From: Sphingomonadaceae bacterium
GTDB taxonomy: Bacteria; Pseudomonadota; Alphaproteobacteria; Sphingomonadales; Sphingomonadaceae
DNA length: 8,663 bases
Assembly: GCA_004282995.1 (NCBI GenBank)
Contig: SHLU01000095.1
Span: 1 to 8,663 of the forward strand
Direction: 5' to 3'
Shown here one piece after another: positions 1 through 6,148 of this stretch (position 1 is its first letter; the number at the start of each line of letters is the position of its first letter). A program made the position numbers and the translations under genes. The notes under the pieces are model-generated. The model was not told the origin of the DNA. It ran no database searches and saw nothing but the letters and a program-made list of their open reading frames with translations.

Positions 1-1
1 C

Positions 2-517
2 TATAAAATGTGGCACCCAACTGCGCATCTATGGATGGATTGGGAGAACAAGAAGCCCGGCGAGATCGTCGGAGCCGCTCACCTGGTTCACGAAACGCTC
101 GGCACTGACCCCGAAGTGCATAAGCTCCGCATCCAATTCGTTCCGCCAACTGACTATTTGCCAAGTTGGAAAGACGATGTTGGTAAGTTTGCAATTTGCG
201 CACGAGTGGGCGCACTTGACGAAGCCATGAATGTCTCAACGATGTGTCACGTAGTGCGCGACACCAGCTTTGGAGCGGAAATGCGTTCGGTCTTTTGGCT
301 GGGCCATGTGTCCAAACGCGACGGCAACGAGAACGTGTTCTCAATCGAAGGACTTGCGGCCAACACCTGGATCGCTCGCGTGTTACTCTTGGATGAAGGT
401 TTTGCTACCAACCTAATGACACACGCGATCGAGGAGATGGGAACTTTGGCCGACTTCCTGCCCCAGCTCTATGCAGATTCACTCAACACCGATGTTCCCG
501 ACTACGGAGAGAACTAG
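2..517 (+). CDS. DAPG hydrolase (PhlG)-like zinc hydrolase, 5' end missing
   Basis: This is the C-terminal part of a protein resembling 2,4-diacetylphloroglucinol hydrolase (PhlG), a zinc enzyme that cleaves a carbon-carbon bond in an acylated phenolic ring. The frame stays open to the left edge: Tyr-Lys precede the Met at base 8 and no ribosome-binding site is visible, so that Met is probably internal. Counting from it, the visible family-like blocks are WHPTAH (2-7), HLVHETLG (25-32), HVVRD followed by GAEMRSVFWLG (81-99) and MTHAIEEMGTLADFLPQLYA (137-156). Glu29, His139 and Glu143 have the same spacing as three zinc ligands I recall for PhlG (Glu160, His270, Glu274). The fourth ligand would lie at or beyond the window edge. 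No phloroglucinol biosynthesis gene is nearby, so the true substrate is unknown and may be another aromatic ketone. I am fairly sure of the family and unsure of the substrate. Confidence 0.72.
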   Translation, partial: YKMWHPTAHLWMDWENKKPGEIVGAAHLVHETLGTDPEVHKLRIQFVPPTDYLPSWKDDVGKFAICARVGALDEAMNVSTMCHVVRDTSFGAEMRSVFWLGHVSKRDGNENVFSIEGLAANTWIARVLLLDEGFATNLMTHAIEEMGTLADFLPQLYADSLNTDVPDYGEN

Positions 518-584
518 CGCGAATGGCAGCAATCCTACCCCAGTTTGTGCCTGATTTGCTGGGAATAGAGCCTGCCAGGAGCAG

Positions 585-836
585 ATGGACTTATTGCGGA
601 CTTCACGGGCTCGGCTTAGTTCTACCCGCACTCAACCCAATCGGGGGCGCGCGTTGCTAGTCCATTTCATTCGCAAATATCAAAGCGCGTTCTTCGCGGT
701 ATTTGGAGTGCTAACGTATTTAGGCTGCCGTCAGTTCGGGCTTGCTTGGTGGCTTGCAGTCGCAATCAGCTTTCTGGCGACCACTTTTGTAGCCCTTTTG
801 CTTCGCCGGAAACCATCAAGAATGAGGCTCGATTAG
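585..836 (+). CDS. Possible small two-helix membrane protein, hypothetical
   Basis: This is an 83-residue open frame that I do not recognise. Its N-terminal third is Arg/Ser rich. It is followed by two hydrophobic stretches, about residues 34-46 and 52-73, separated by CRQFG, and it ends in a basic tail (RRKPSRMR). That is the layout of a small inner-membrane protein with a hairpin of two helices. An AGGAG lies at 577-581, but only 3 bases before the ATG, which is close. A TTG at 654 (codon 24) would give a 60-residue protein beginning just before the hydrophobic part, and it may be the real start. The gene lies 67 bases after the PhlG-like gene on the same strand and converges on the 986-1312 gene. 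It could be a chance frame; the support is hydrophobic pattern and position only. Confidence 0.4.
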   Translation: MDLLRTSRARLSSTRTQPNRGRALLVHFIRKYQSAFFAVFGVLTYLGCRQFGLAWWLAVAISFLATTFVALLLRRKPSRMRLD

Positions 837-871
837 TCCTTCCGTGAAAGTCACGCGGTTTCGTCCGCGAC

Positions 872-928
872 CCACCCCGATCCGGCCATTGCCGATAATC
901 GTCTACAATCCTGCAACCAGCCAGGCGG
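872..928. repeat. Imperfect direct repeat, copy 1 (downstream of small gene)
   Basis: This stretch aligns with 1358-1415 in the same orientation. Shared blocks include CCACCCC, ATCCGGCCATT, CGAT and, further right, TTGCAA and CAGGC-G. By eye the first 29 bases match at about 24 positions with one indel, the next 8 do not match, and the following 20 match at about 15. The two copies lie 486-487 bases apart and bracket the 986-1312 gene. An 11-base match alone could be chance at this window size; the long collinear run is what makes it notable. Confidence 0.4.
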
Positions 929-985
929 CTTGCGCTTGATTTTCGCCAAGACCGGAATTTCTCCTGACGACCCGATTGCAGAAAT

Positions 986-1312
986 TCACTCGACGGGTGA
1001 TGGCCAGCATTCGAGACGCGCATTGTCGGTCGAGTTCATTCCCCGTATTACGAAGCCAGGCAGTTGTTGCAGTCGAGCCAGGGCCTCCGCCTCGCCGGTC
1101 GCCATCTGAGGAAAGGCGACCCTTGTTTGGCCGGTGTTGTCGTTGAGAAGCCACCAAACGTCTGCTCCCCAAGGGCCATCGTCGTTTGTCTCGATATAAA
1201 CAGAAGCAAGGTCCGTCATCTTGATGCGCTGCTCGGCCTGCTTGGGCGCTCGACAGACAATCTCATCGTCCGCTGTCACTTCGACGACGAATTGCGCTTC
1301 AGGATGCTTCAT
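986..1312 (-). CDS. Conserved-looking 108-residue protein of unknown function
   Basis: This is a small soluble protein with no signal peptide or membrane segment. Counting from the chosen start, it has YIETNDDGPWGADVWWLL at 39-56, FPQMATGE at 67-74 and STDNARLECW at 94-103. I associate this pattern with uncharacterised proteins in sphingomonads and other proteobacteria, but I cannot name a family or activity. The frame opens 18 codons further upstream (base 1366). I prefer the Met at 1312 because the upstream stretch is Arg/Pro rich and unlike the rest, and because the sequence MKHPEAQFVVEV then begins a regular beta-rich fold. The ribosome site is weak: AAGG lies about 12 bases before the ATG. 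The gene lies 103 bases downstream of the alpha/beta hydrolase on the same strand and may be co-transcribed with it. It is bracketed by two imperfect direct repeats. The size and the Trp-rich core recall small immunity-type proteins, but no toxin gene is adjacent. Confidence 0.7.
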   Translation of the reverse strand: MKHPEAQFVVEVTADDEIVCRAPKQAEQRIKMTDLASVYIETNDDGPWGADVWWLLNDNTGQTRVAFPQMATGEAEALARLQQLPGFVIRGMNSTDNARLECWPSPVE

Positions 1313-1357
1313 TCGAGCATGATGCCTTCGAGAAGGGTCTGGCGCAATGACCGCTTT

Positions 1358-1415
1358 CCACCCCAAATCCGGCCATTCGCGATTTTCAGGACATCTCTTG
1401 CAAGCGGACAGGCCG
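1358..1415. repeat. Imperfect direct repeat, copy 2 (between hydrolase stop and small gene)
   Basis: This is the partner of the repeat at 872-928, same orientation, offset 486-487 bases. It fills the spacer immediately after the stop codon of the alpha/beta hydrolase (1416-1418 on the minus strand) and lies upstream of the small gene at 986-1312. The arrangement is compatible with duplication of a short intergenic element, or with insertion of the small gene between two copies of it. No GTTRRRY/RYYYAAC pair typical of integron attC sites is visible in either copy. Confidence 0.4.
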
Positions 1416-2291
1416 TCAGGCGATGAAGTCCTTCACTTCGATCAGGAAATCCTCGAACCGGTCGTGATGCACCCAGTGTCCAGCGCGCTCGTAGGCGCTG
1501 ACGGTCACGTTGTCGCCGAAGTGCTGCATCCGGCCGTCTTCCTGCGGGTTTGATGCCCAGCTGTCATCGCCGTAAACCAGCAGGCTGGGGCAGGTGATCC
1601 GGCCCCATAGCTCGGCCAGTTGCTCCAGCGAGATATCGTCGGGCGGCCAGGCGTGCAGGTGCGGGTCGAACTTCCAGCTCCAGGTTCCGTCCTCGTTACG
1701 GATCGCGCCGTGGCGGGTCAGGTGCTCGGCCTGGTCGCGGCTGAGATAGCTGTTGGCCTCGTGCATCCGGTCGAGCGCGTCTTCGAAGCTTTCATAGCGG
1801 CGCGGCTGGCGGGCCGAGGCTTCGCGCTTCTTGTCGATCCATTGCTTGCGGTGTTCGTACCACGATGTCTCGGCCATCTTCGCCTGCACCTTGGGGCTGG
1901 GACCGAGCCCTTCGATCGCCACTAGCCGGCGCATCTTTTCCGGATACATCCCGGCATAGCGCATGGTGATGTTGCCGCCGAGCGAATGGGCCACGATCGT
2001 CACTGGGTCCAGTTCGAGCTGGTGGACCAGTTGGGCGAGGTCATAGACGTAGGAACTGATCGAATAGACGCCGGTATTGGTCCATTCGCTGTCGCCATGG
2101 CCGCGCAGGTCGGGGCAGATCACGTGCCAATCCTCGCGCAGGCGCTCAGCCATCCAGTCCCAGCTGCGGCAATGATCGCGCCCGCCGTGCAGCAGGATCA
2201 GCGGCGGTGCACCTTCATTGCCCCAGTCGGCATAGTGCAACCTTGTGCGCTGGCTAATGAGCGTCTGTGAGGTCGGGCCGATCAATTCCAT
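1416..2291 (-). CDS. Alpha/beta-fold hydrolase
   Basis: This is a 291-residue cytoplasmic serine hydrolase of the alpha/beta-hydrolase fold (Abhydrolase_1/6 type), probably an esterase or a related C-X hydrolase. Visible landmarks are LILLHGG with the oxyanion-loop HGG at 35-37, PDLRGHGDS at about 60-68, the nucleophile elbow VAHSLGG with Ser103, the acid in LLVYGDDSW (Asp242 or Asp243), and GHWVHHD with the catalytic His272. A lid-like charged insertion lies at about 140-195. The frame extends to base 2390, but the ATG at 2291 is preferred: GGAG sits at 2298-2301 with a 6-base spacer, and the fold begins right after it. The extended start would overlap the ACAD start on the other strand. The gene is transcribed divergently from the acyl-CoA dehydrogenase, which suggests linked acyl or ester metabolism. 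The substrate cannot be read from the sequence. Confidence 0.9.
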   Translation of the reverse strand: MELIGPTSQTLISQRTRLHYADWGNEGAPPLILLHGGRDHCRSWDWMAERLREDWHVICPDLRGHGDSEWTNTGVYSISSYVYDLAQLVHQLELDPVTIVAHSLGGNITMRYAGMYPEKMRRLVAIEGLGPSPKVQAKMAETSWYEHRKQWIDKKREASARQPRRYESFEDALDRMHEANSYLSRDQAEHLTRHGAIRNEDGTWSWKFDPHLHAWPPDDISLEQLAELWGRITCPSLLVYGDDSWASNPQEDGRMQHFGDNVTVSAYERAGHWVHHDRFEDFLIEVKDFIA

Positions 2292-2297
2292 TGTTTT

Positions 2298-2301
2298 CTC
2301 C
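2298..2301 (-). promoter_or_regulatory. Ribosome-binding site deciding the alpha/beta hydrolase start
   Basis: GGAG on the minus strand, 6 bases before the ATG at 2291. It supports that start over the longer frame that opens at 2390. Confidence 0.65.
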
Positions 2302-2324
2302 GGCGAGGGCAATCTGTCGAATGC

Positions 2325-2363
2325 GTTGCAGTCCGCTACCGACATGATACGGTGCGAGGCAAC
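2325..2363. promoter_or_regulatory. Nested dyad in the divergent promoter region
   Basis: The 98-base gap between the divergent hydrolase and ACAD genes contains an imperfect nested inverted repeat. The outer arms are GTTGC (2325-2329) and GCAAC (2359-2363). The inner arms are GCTACCG (2335-2341) and CGGTGC (2350-2355), with one bulged T and an 8-base centre. It could be the operator of a regulator controlling both genes, or a hairpin in the ACAD leader. A weak -35-like TTGCAG (2326-2331) overlaps the left arm, and no convincing -10 element follows. No regulator gene is present in the window. Confidence 0.3.
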
Positions 2364-2389
2364 AATAAAAGGCGAGAGGACCCCAGCCA

Positions 2390-3553
2390 ATGCCCGCGAT
2401 CGATGTGCCCCAGCCCGAATTCATGGAAGACGAGGAAATCTCGATCTTCGCCGATGCGGTGGGCAAGTTCTACCAGAAACATGCGCCCGAAAAGCGCGTC
2501 CTCAAATGGCGCGCAGATGGCCAGGTCGAGCGTGAATTCTGGAACGAGGCGGGCGAAGCGGGGCTGCTCGGTGTGTCGGTGCCAGAGGAGTATGGTGGCC
2601 ACGGGGGCGATTTCCGCCACGACATGGTGGTGATCGACCAGCAGGCCAAGCACGGGGTCGAAGGTTTTGCGGCCAGCCTCCACAACACGATTATCCTGCC
2701 CTATCTGGTGCGCCACGGGACCGAGGAGCAGAAGAAGAAATACCTGCCCAAACTGGTTACAGGCGAACTTGTCAGCGCCATTGCAATGACGGAGCCGGGT
2801 GTCGGTTCTGATCTGCAAAGCATCACCACCACTGCGCTCAAGGATGGCAACGGATACCGGATCAACGGGGCGAAAACCTACATTTCCAGCGGACAGACTG
2901 CGGATTTCATCATTGTCGTTGCCAAGACCGATCCGAAGGAACGCGCGAAAGGCATTTCGCTGATGCTGCTCGAAACCGAAGGCGCAGAGGGCTTCCAGCG
3001 CGGCAAGAAGCTCGACAAGATCGGAATGGATGCTGCCGACACCTCGGAACTGTTCTTTGACGATGTATTCGTCCCCGCGGAAAACGTGCTGGGCGGCGTC
3101 GAAGGCAAGGGGTTCTACCAGTTGATGGGCGAGTTGCCGCAGGAACGCTTGATCATCGCCATGGGCGCGATGACCGGGATCGAGAAGGCGCTCGAAGTAA
3201 CATTGGAATTCGTCAAGGATCGCAAGGCCTTTGGGCAGACGATCTGGGATTTCCAGAACACCCAGTTCACGCTCGCCGACCTGAAGGCGCGCGGTACGGC
3301 GGCGCGGGTGTTCGTCAACGATTGCATCGCGCGGCACCTCAAGGGCGAGCTCGATGTCGCTACCGCCTGTATGGCGAAATACTGGGTCACCGAGTTGCAG
3401 AGCGAGGTGGTCGACAAGTGCCTGCAATTCCATGGCGGCGCGGGCTATATCAACGATTACCCCATTGCGCGGATGTATCGTGACACCCGTATCGCCAGGA
3501 TATTCGGCGGTTCGAACGAAGTTATGAAGATGGTGATCGCACGCTCGATGTAG
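2390..3553 (+). CDS. Acyl-CoA dehydrogenase, long-chain (ACADL)-like
   Basis: This is a 387-residue FAD-dependent acyl-CoA dehydrogenase, full length for the family. It catalyses alpha,beta-desaturation of an acyl-CoA thioester and passes electrons to electron-transfer flavoprotein. Landmarks in order are the N-terminal helical domain (about 10-125), the FAD/substrate signature AIAMTEPGVGSD (130-141), the beta domain with TYISSGQTADF (163-173) and GMDAADTSELFFDDVFVP (212-229), the helix with MGELPQERL (246-254), RKAFG (278-282) and the C-terminal signature with YRDTRIARIFGGSNE (363-377). At the position of the usual catalytic Glu (MCAD Glu376, in YEGT) the residue is Gly373, in FGGS. In LCAD and isovaleryl-CoA dehydrogenases the base sits in the earlier helix, and Glu252 in PQERL matches that. 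GAGAGGA at 2374-2380 with a 9-base spacer supports the start. The exact chain length of the substrate is unknown. Confidence 0.95.
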   Translation: MPAIDVPQPEFMEDEEISIFADAVGKFYQKHAPEKRVLKWRADGQVEREFWNEAGEAGLLGVSVPEEYGGHGGDFRHDMVVIDQQAKHGVEGFAASLHNTIILPYLVRHGTEEQKKKYLPKLVTGELVSAIAMTEPGVGSDLQSITTTALKDGNGYRINGAKTYISSGQTADFIIVVAKTDPKERAKGISLMLLETEGAEGFQRGKKLDKIGMDAADTSELFFDDVFVPAENVLGGVEGKGFYQLMGELPQERLIIAMGAMTGIEKALEVTLEFVKDRKAFGQTIWDFQNTQFTLADLKARGTAARVFVNDCIARHLKGELDVATACMAKYWVTELQSEVVDKCLQFHGGAGYINDYPIARMYRDTRIARIFGGSNEVMKMVIARSM

Positions 3554-3563
3554 GGGTGAGGGT

Positions 3564-3570
3564 AAGGGAG
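3564..3570 (+). promoter_or_regulatory. Strong Shine-Dalgarno site for the ExoD-like gene
   Basis: AAGGGAG lies 11 bases after the ACAD stop codon. It is followed by an in-frame ATT 4 bases downstream (3575) and ATC 7 bases downstream (3578), but by no ATG, GTG or TTG at a usable distance in the ExoD frame. It argues that translation begins here rather than at the in-frame ATG at 3728. Confidence 0.6.
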
Positions 3571-3574
3571 CGTC

Positions 3575-4168
3575 ATTATCGCCGACAAGCCGGACAACCT
3601 CGGAGACCTACTCGGCGATGTCGAAGGCCTTGGCGAAAGCAGCGACAGGGTCAGCCTTGGCGATGCACTCGACGCCTTCGGGCGCCGCAGTTTCGCTCCG
3701 CTGCTGATCGTCCTCCCGATTATCGCGATGACGCCGATTGGAGGCGTTCCAGGCGTGCCGACGCTGCTCGCTGCCACAATTGCATTTATCGCCCTGCAAT
3801 TGCTGATCGGGCGCGAGCATGTGTGGCTGCCGAATTTTGTCGAACGCCGTCAAACTGATGGCGCGGAGCTGGCCAAGGCGCTGCACAAACTCGATCGAGC
3901 TGCCAAGTGGATCGACAGCAAGCTGACTGACCGGTTCGATTTCTTCATTGAAGGGATAGGCGCGAGGGTCGCAGCTGCAGGCATCCTGCTGTTGTGCATC
4001 TCCGTTCCCCCGCTCGAATTCCTGCCCTTTGCCAGCGCGGTGCCGATGTTTGCAATCGCGGCGATCGGTCTGGCCTTGCTGGTCCATGACGGTTTGCTGA
4101 TGATTGTCGCACTGACACTGGGGTGCGGCTCGATGATTTTCGCGCTCGCGAGCTTCGGAGGTGGCTGA
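3575..4168 (+). CDS. ExoD-family integral membrane protein, unusual start codon
   Basis: This protein belongs to the ExoD family, named after a Rhizobium gene affecting exopolysaccharide production; its biochemical role is unsettled. Read from 3575 it has 197 residues, normal for the family. It has a soluble N-terminus (LGDLLGDVEGLGESSDRVSL, about 9-28), a family-like GDALDAFGRRSFAPLL (29-44), hydrophobic hairpin segments at about 41-78 with TPIGGVPGVPTLL (53-65), QLLIGREHVWLP (75-86), and a hydrophobic C-terminal half (about 132-192). The first ATG in frame is at 3728 (residue 52). Starting there would remove the conserved N-terminal part. Stops at 3557 and 3563 prevent an earlier start, and no GTG or TTG lies between. 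AAGGGAG at 3564-3570 fits an ATT start at 3575 or an ATC at 3578 (giving ADKPDNL after the first residue). A start-codon mutation or sequencing error is the alternative. The ACAD gene ends 21 bases earlier, so co-transcription is likely. Confidence 0.82.
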   Translation: MIADKPDNLGDLLGDVEGLGESSDRVSLGDALDAFGRRSFAPLLIVLPIIAMTPIGGVPGVPTLLAATIAFIALQLLIGREHVWLPNFVERRQTDGAELAKALHKLDRAAKWIDSKLTDRFDFFIEGIGARVAAAGILLLCISVPPLEFLPFASAVPMFAIAAIGLALLVHDGLLMIVALTLGCGSMIFALASFGGG

Positions 4169-4231
4169 CTTGACCAGCCTGTACAAAGGGGCGACGCTGC
4201 ATCGACTGGGGCGGTTTGATCGGAGGGGAAC

Positions 4232-6148
4232 ATGCGCAAGCGTTATATAGTGCTCGGTGCCGCCGCCTTAGCACTGGCAGGAGGCGCCGCCTGGTATACC
4301 GGCGTGTTCCAACCAAGGGCGAGCGCGGCCCAGTCCGGGAATGGCGAAGGCACGGTCGCGCTCGCCGACTATCCCGACCGCGTTTATTGGGGCGATACCC
4401 ACCTGCATACCGACAACTCGGTCGATGCGTTCGGCTTTGGCGTCCGGTTGGGGCCGGAGGTCGCGCTGCGTTTTGCACGCGGCGAAGCGGTCACCTCGAC
4501 TACCGGGCAGAAGGCACAACTCGCCCGTCCGCTGGATTTCCTTGTCATCGCCGACCACACGGATGCGCTGGGGGCGACCAAGCGATTGATGAACGCGCCA
4601 CGGGCACTGGTACGCGATCCAACCTTGCGGCGCTGGCAGAAAATGATGCGTGCAGGCGGCGACGAGTCTATTCGAGCGGTGGCGGAACTGATCACTGCCG
4701 CCGCGAACGGAACGGTGCCCGAGGCGATGCGCGATCCCGACGCCAACCGCCAGGCCACGACCGACATCTGGCAGGCTCATCTGCGCACGGTCGACCTGTA
4801 TAACGAGCCGGGCAAGTTCACTGCATTTGCAGGTTTCGAGTGGACCGCCATGCCCGATGGCAACAATCTCCATCGGGTGGTGATGTTTCGCGACGGCTTC
4901 CCGACGCTTGGCGACACCCTGCCGTTCCCAGGTCTCGGCAGTGATGTCGAGAGTTTGTGGGACTATATGGCGGCCTATGAAAAGGGGACCGGTGGCCAGG
5001 CGCTGGCGATTCCGCACAATTCCAATCTTTCCAACGGTCTAATGTTTGAACTGACCGGCCCCGACGGTACGCCGATGGATGCGGGTTACGCAGCCCAGCG
5101 CGCGCGGTGGGAACCGATTGTCGAAGTCACCCAGATCAAGGGCGACAGCGAGTCGCATCCGTTCCTTTCGCCCAATGACGAATTCGCCGGATATGGCGTG
5201 TGGGGCTGGGACCTTGGCAATCTGCCGCTGACGGCCCGCGCCACGCCCGACATGTATGCCGGAAGCTACGTGCGCGAGGCATTGAAGCGCGGACTTTCAA
5301 TCGAACAGAGGCTGGGGATCAATCCCTATCGCTTCGGCCTGATCGGCTCGACAGATTCGCATACCGCGCTGGCAACGGCGGACGAGGACAATTTCTTCGG
5401 CAAGCACACTGGCAACGAACCCAGTGCAAAGCGCGCCATGGCCGGGCAAAATCTCGGCACGCGCGAGGGGCGGTTCGGTTGGAATTACCTCGCCAGCGGT
5501 TATGCTGCGGCGTGGGCGCGCGGCAATACGCGGGCTGAGATCTTCGACGCCTTCAAGCGGCGCGAGGTCTATGCCACCACCGGATCACGATTAAGCGTGA
5601 GGGTCTTTGGCGGCTTCGGATTCGACGACGAGAGCTTTGACGCGAACTGGGTCGCGACCGGCTATGCCGGCGGCGTGCCGATGGGCGGCGTTCTGGCCGA
5701 CAAGGGCAGTGCACCGACCTTCATGATTGAGGCGCTCAAAGACCCCGAAGGTGCCAATCTCGACCGCTTGCAGGTCGTCAAGGGTTGGGTAGATCGAACC
5801 GGTGTCTTGCAGGAGAAGGTCTTTGACGTTGCCTGGAGTGCACGTCCGATGGACGGTGCTTCCGGCAGCCTGGTCCCACCGGTGGGCAATACCGTCGATG
5901 AAGCCACCGCTGCTTACGCCAACACGATCGGCTCGGCACAGCTGCGCGAAGTCTGGACCGATCCCGAATACGAGGCCGGCCAGAGTTCCTTCTATTACGT
6001 CCGCGTGATCGAGATCCCGACTCCGCGCTGGGTGCTGTTTGACGCGCTTCGCTTTGGTGCCAAGCTGGCGGACGACGTGGTCAAGACCGTTCAAGAACGC
6101 GCCTATACCTCGCCAATATGGTTGCTGCCGCAGGCTGCTGCCCCGTGA
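4232..6148 (+). CDS. DUF3604 protein, secreted PHP-like putative metal-dependent hydrolase
   Basis: This is a 638-residue protein of the DUF3604 family. It begins with a basic then hydrophobic segment (RKRYIVLGAAALALAGGAAW, 2-21) and a small-residue stretch (ASAAQS, 30-35), so it is a signal peptide or membrane anchor, and the body should be periplasmic. Motifs resemble a PHP-type metal site: WGDTHLHT (53-60, His57 and His59), VIADHTD (105-111, Asp108 and His109), GFEWT (201-205, Glu203), NNLHR (211-215), IPHNSN (260-265, His262), VEVTQIKG (297-304) and GSTDSHT (372-378, Asp375 and His377). The C-terminal QERAYTSPIW (621-630) is family-typical. A metal-dependent hydrolase or phosphoesterase activity is inferred from these motifs; the substrate is unknown. 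GGAGG at 4222-4226, 5 bases before the ATG, supports the start. The ExoD-like gene ends 63 bases upstream. The stop codon overlaps the next gene's start by one base, so the next two genes are coupled to it. Confidence 0.9.
   Translation: MRKRYIVLGAAALALAGGAAWYTGVFQPRASAAQSGNGEGTVALADYPDRVYWGDTHLHTDNSVDAFGFGVRLGPEVALRFARGEAVTSTTGQKAQLARPLDFLVIADHTDALGATKRLMNAPRALVRDPTLRRWQKMMRAGGDESIRAVAELITAAANGTVPEAMRDPDANRQATTDIWQAHLRTVDLYNEPGKFTAFAGFEWTAMPDGNNLHRVVMFRDGFPTLGDTLPFPGLGSDVESLWDYMAAYEKGTGGQALAIPHNSNLSNGLMFELTGPDGTPMDAGYAAQRARWEPIVEVTQIKGDSESHPFLSPNDEFAGYGVWGWDLGNLPLTARATPDMYAGSYVREALKRGLSIEQRLGINPYRFGLIGSTDSHTALATADEDNFFGKHTGNEPSAKRAMAGQNLGTREGRFGWNYLASGYAAAWARGNTRAEIFDAFKRREVYATTGSRLSVRVFGGFGFDDESFDANWVATGYAGGVPMGGVLADKGSAPTFMIEALKDPEGANLDRLQVVKGWVDRTGVLQEKVFDVAWSARPMDGASGSLVPPVGNTVDEATAAYANTIGSAQLREVWTDPEYEAGQSSFYYVRVIEIPTPRWVLFDALRFGAKLADDVVKTVQERAYTSPIWLLPQAAAP

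Noticed and set aside
523..660. 45-residue frame between the PhlG-like gene and the possible small membrane protein
   Set aside because: It is short and has no recognisable motif or hydrophobic pattern. The upstream GGAGAG is about 11 bases away and lies inside the previous gene, so there is not enough support to call a gene.
854..869. Hairpin CGCGG-TTTCGT-CCGCG as a terminator between convergent genes
   Set aside because: The stem is only 5 base pairs and no T-rich run follows on either strand.
872..1415. Integron cassette with attC sites around the small gene
   Set aside because: The repeats lack the GTTRRRY and RYYYAAC core sites and no integrase is visible, so only a direct repeat is reported.
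2336..3433. Long minus-strand frame (365 codons) opposite the acyl-CoA dehydrogenase gene
   Set aside because: The plus strand encodes a complete ACAD with all signatures. The antisense frame has no recognisable domain and is open because of GC-rich third positions.
3556..3858. GTG-started frame after the ACAD stop as the true start of the ExoD-like gene via a frameshift
   Set aside because: Its translation is Arg-rich and unlike ExoD, while the other frame is family-like without interruption back to 3575.
4170..4175. TTGACC as a -35 box for a promoter upstream of the DUF3604 gene
   Set aside because: No acceptable -10 element lies 16-18 bases downstream; a single good hexamer is expected by chance.
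4268..5017. Minus-strand frame of 249 codons opposite the DUF3604 gene
   Set aside because: No domain is recognisable, and the plus-strand frame carries the metal-site motifs through this region.
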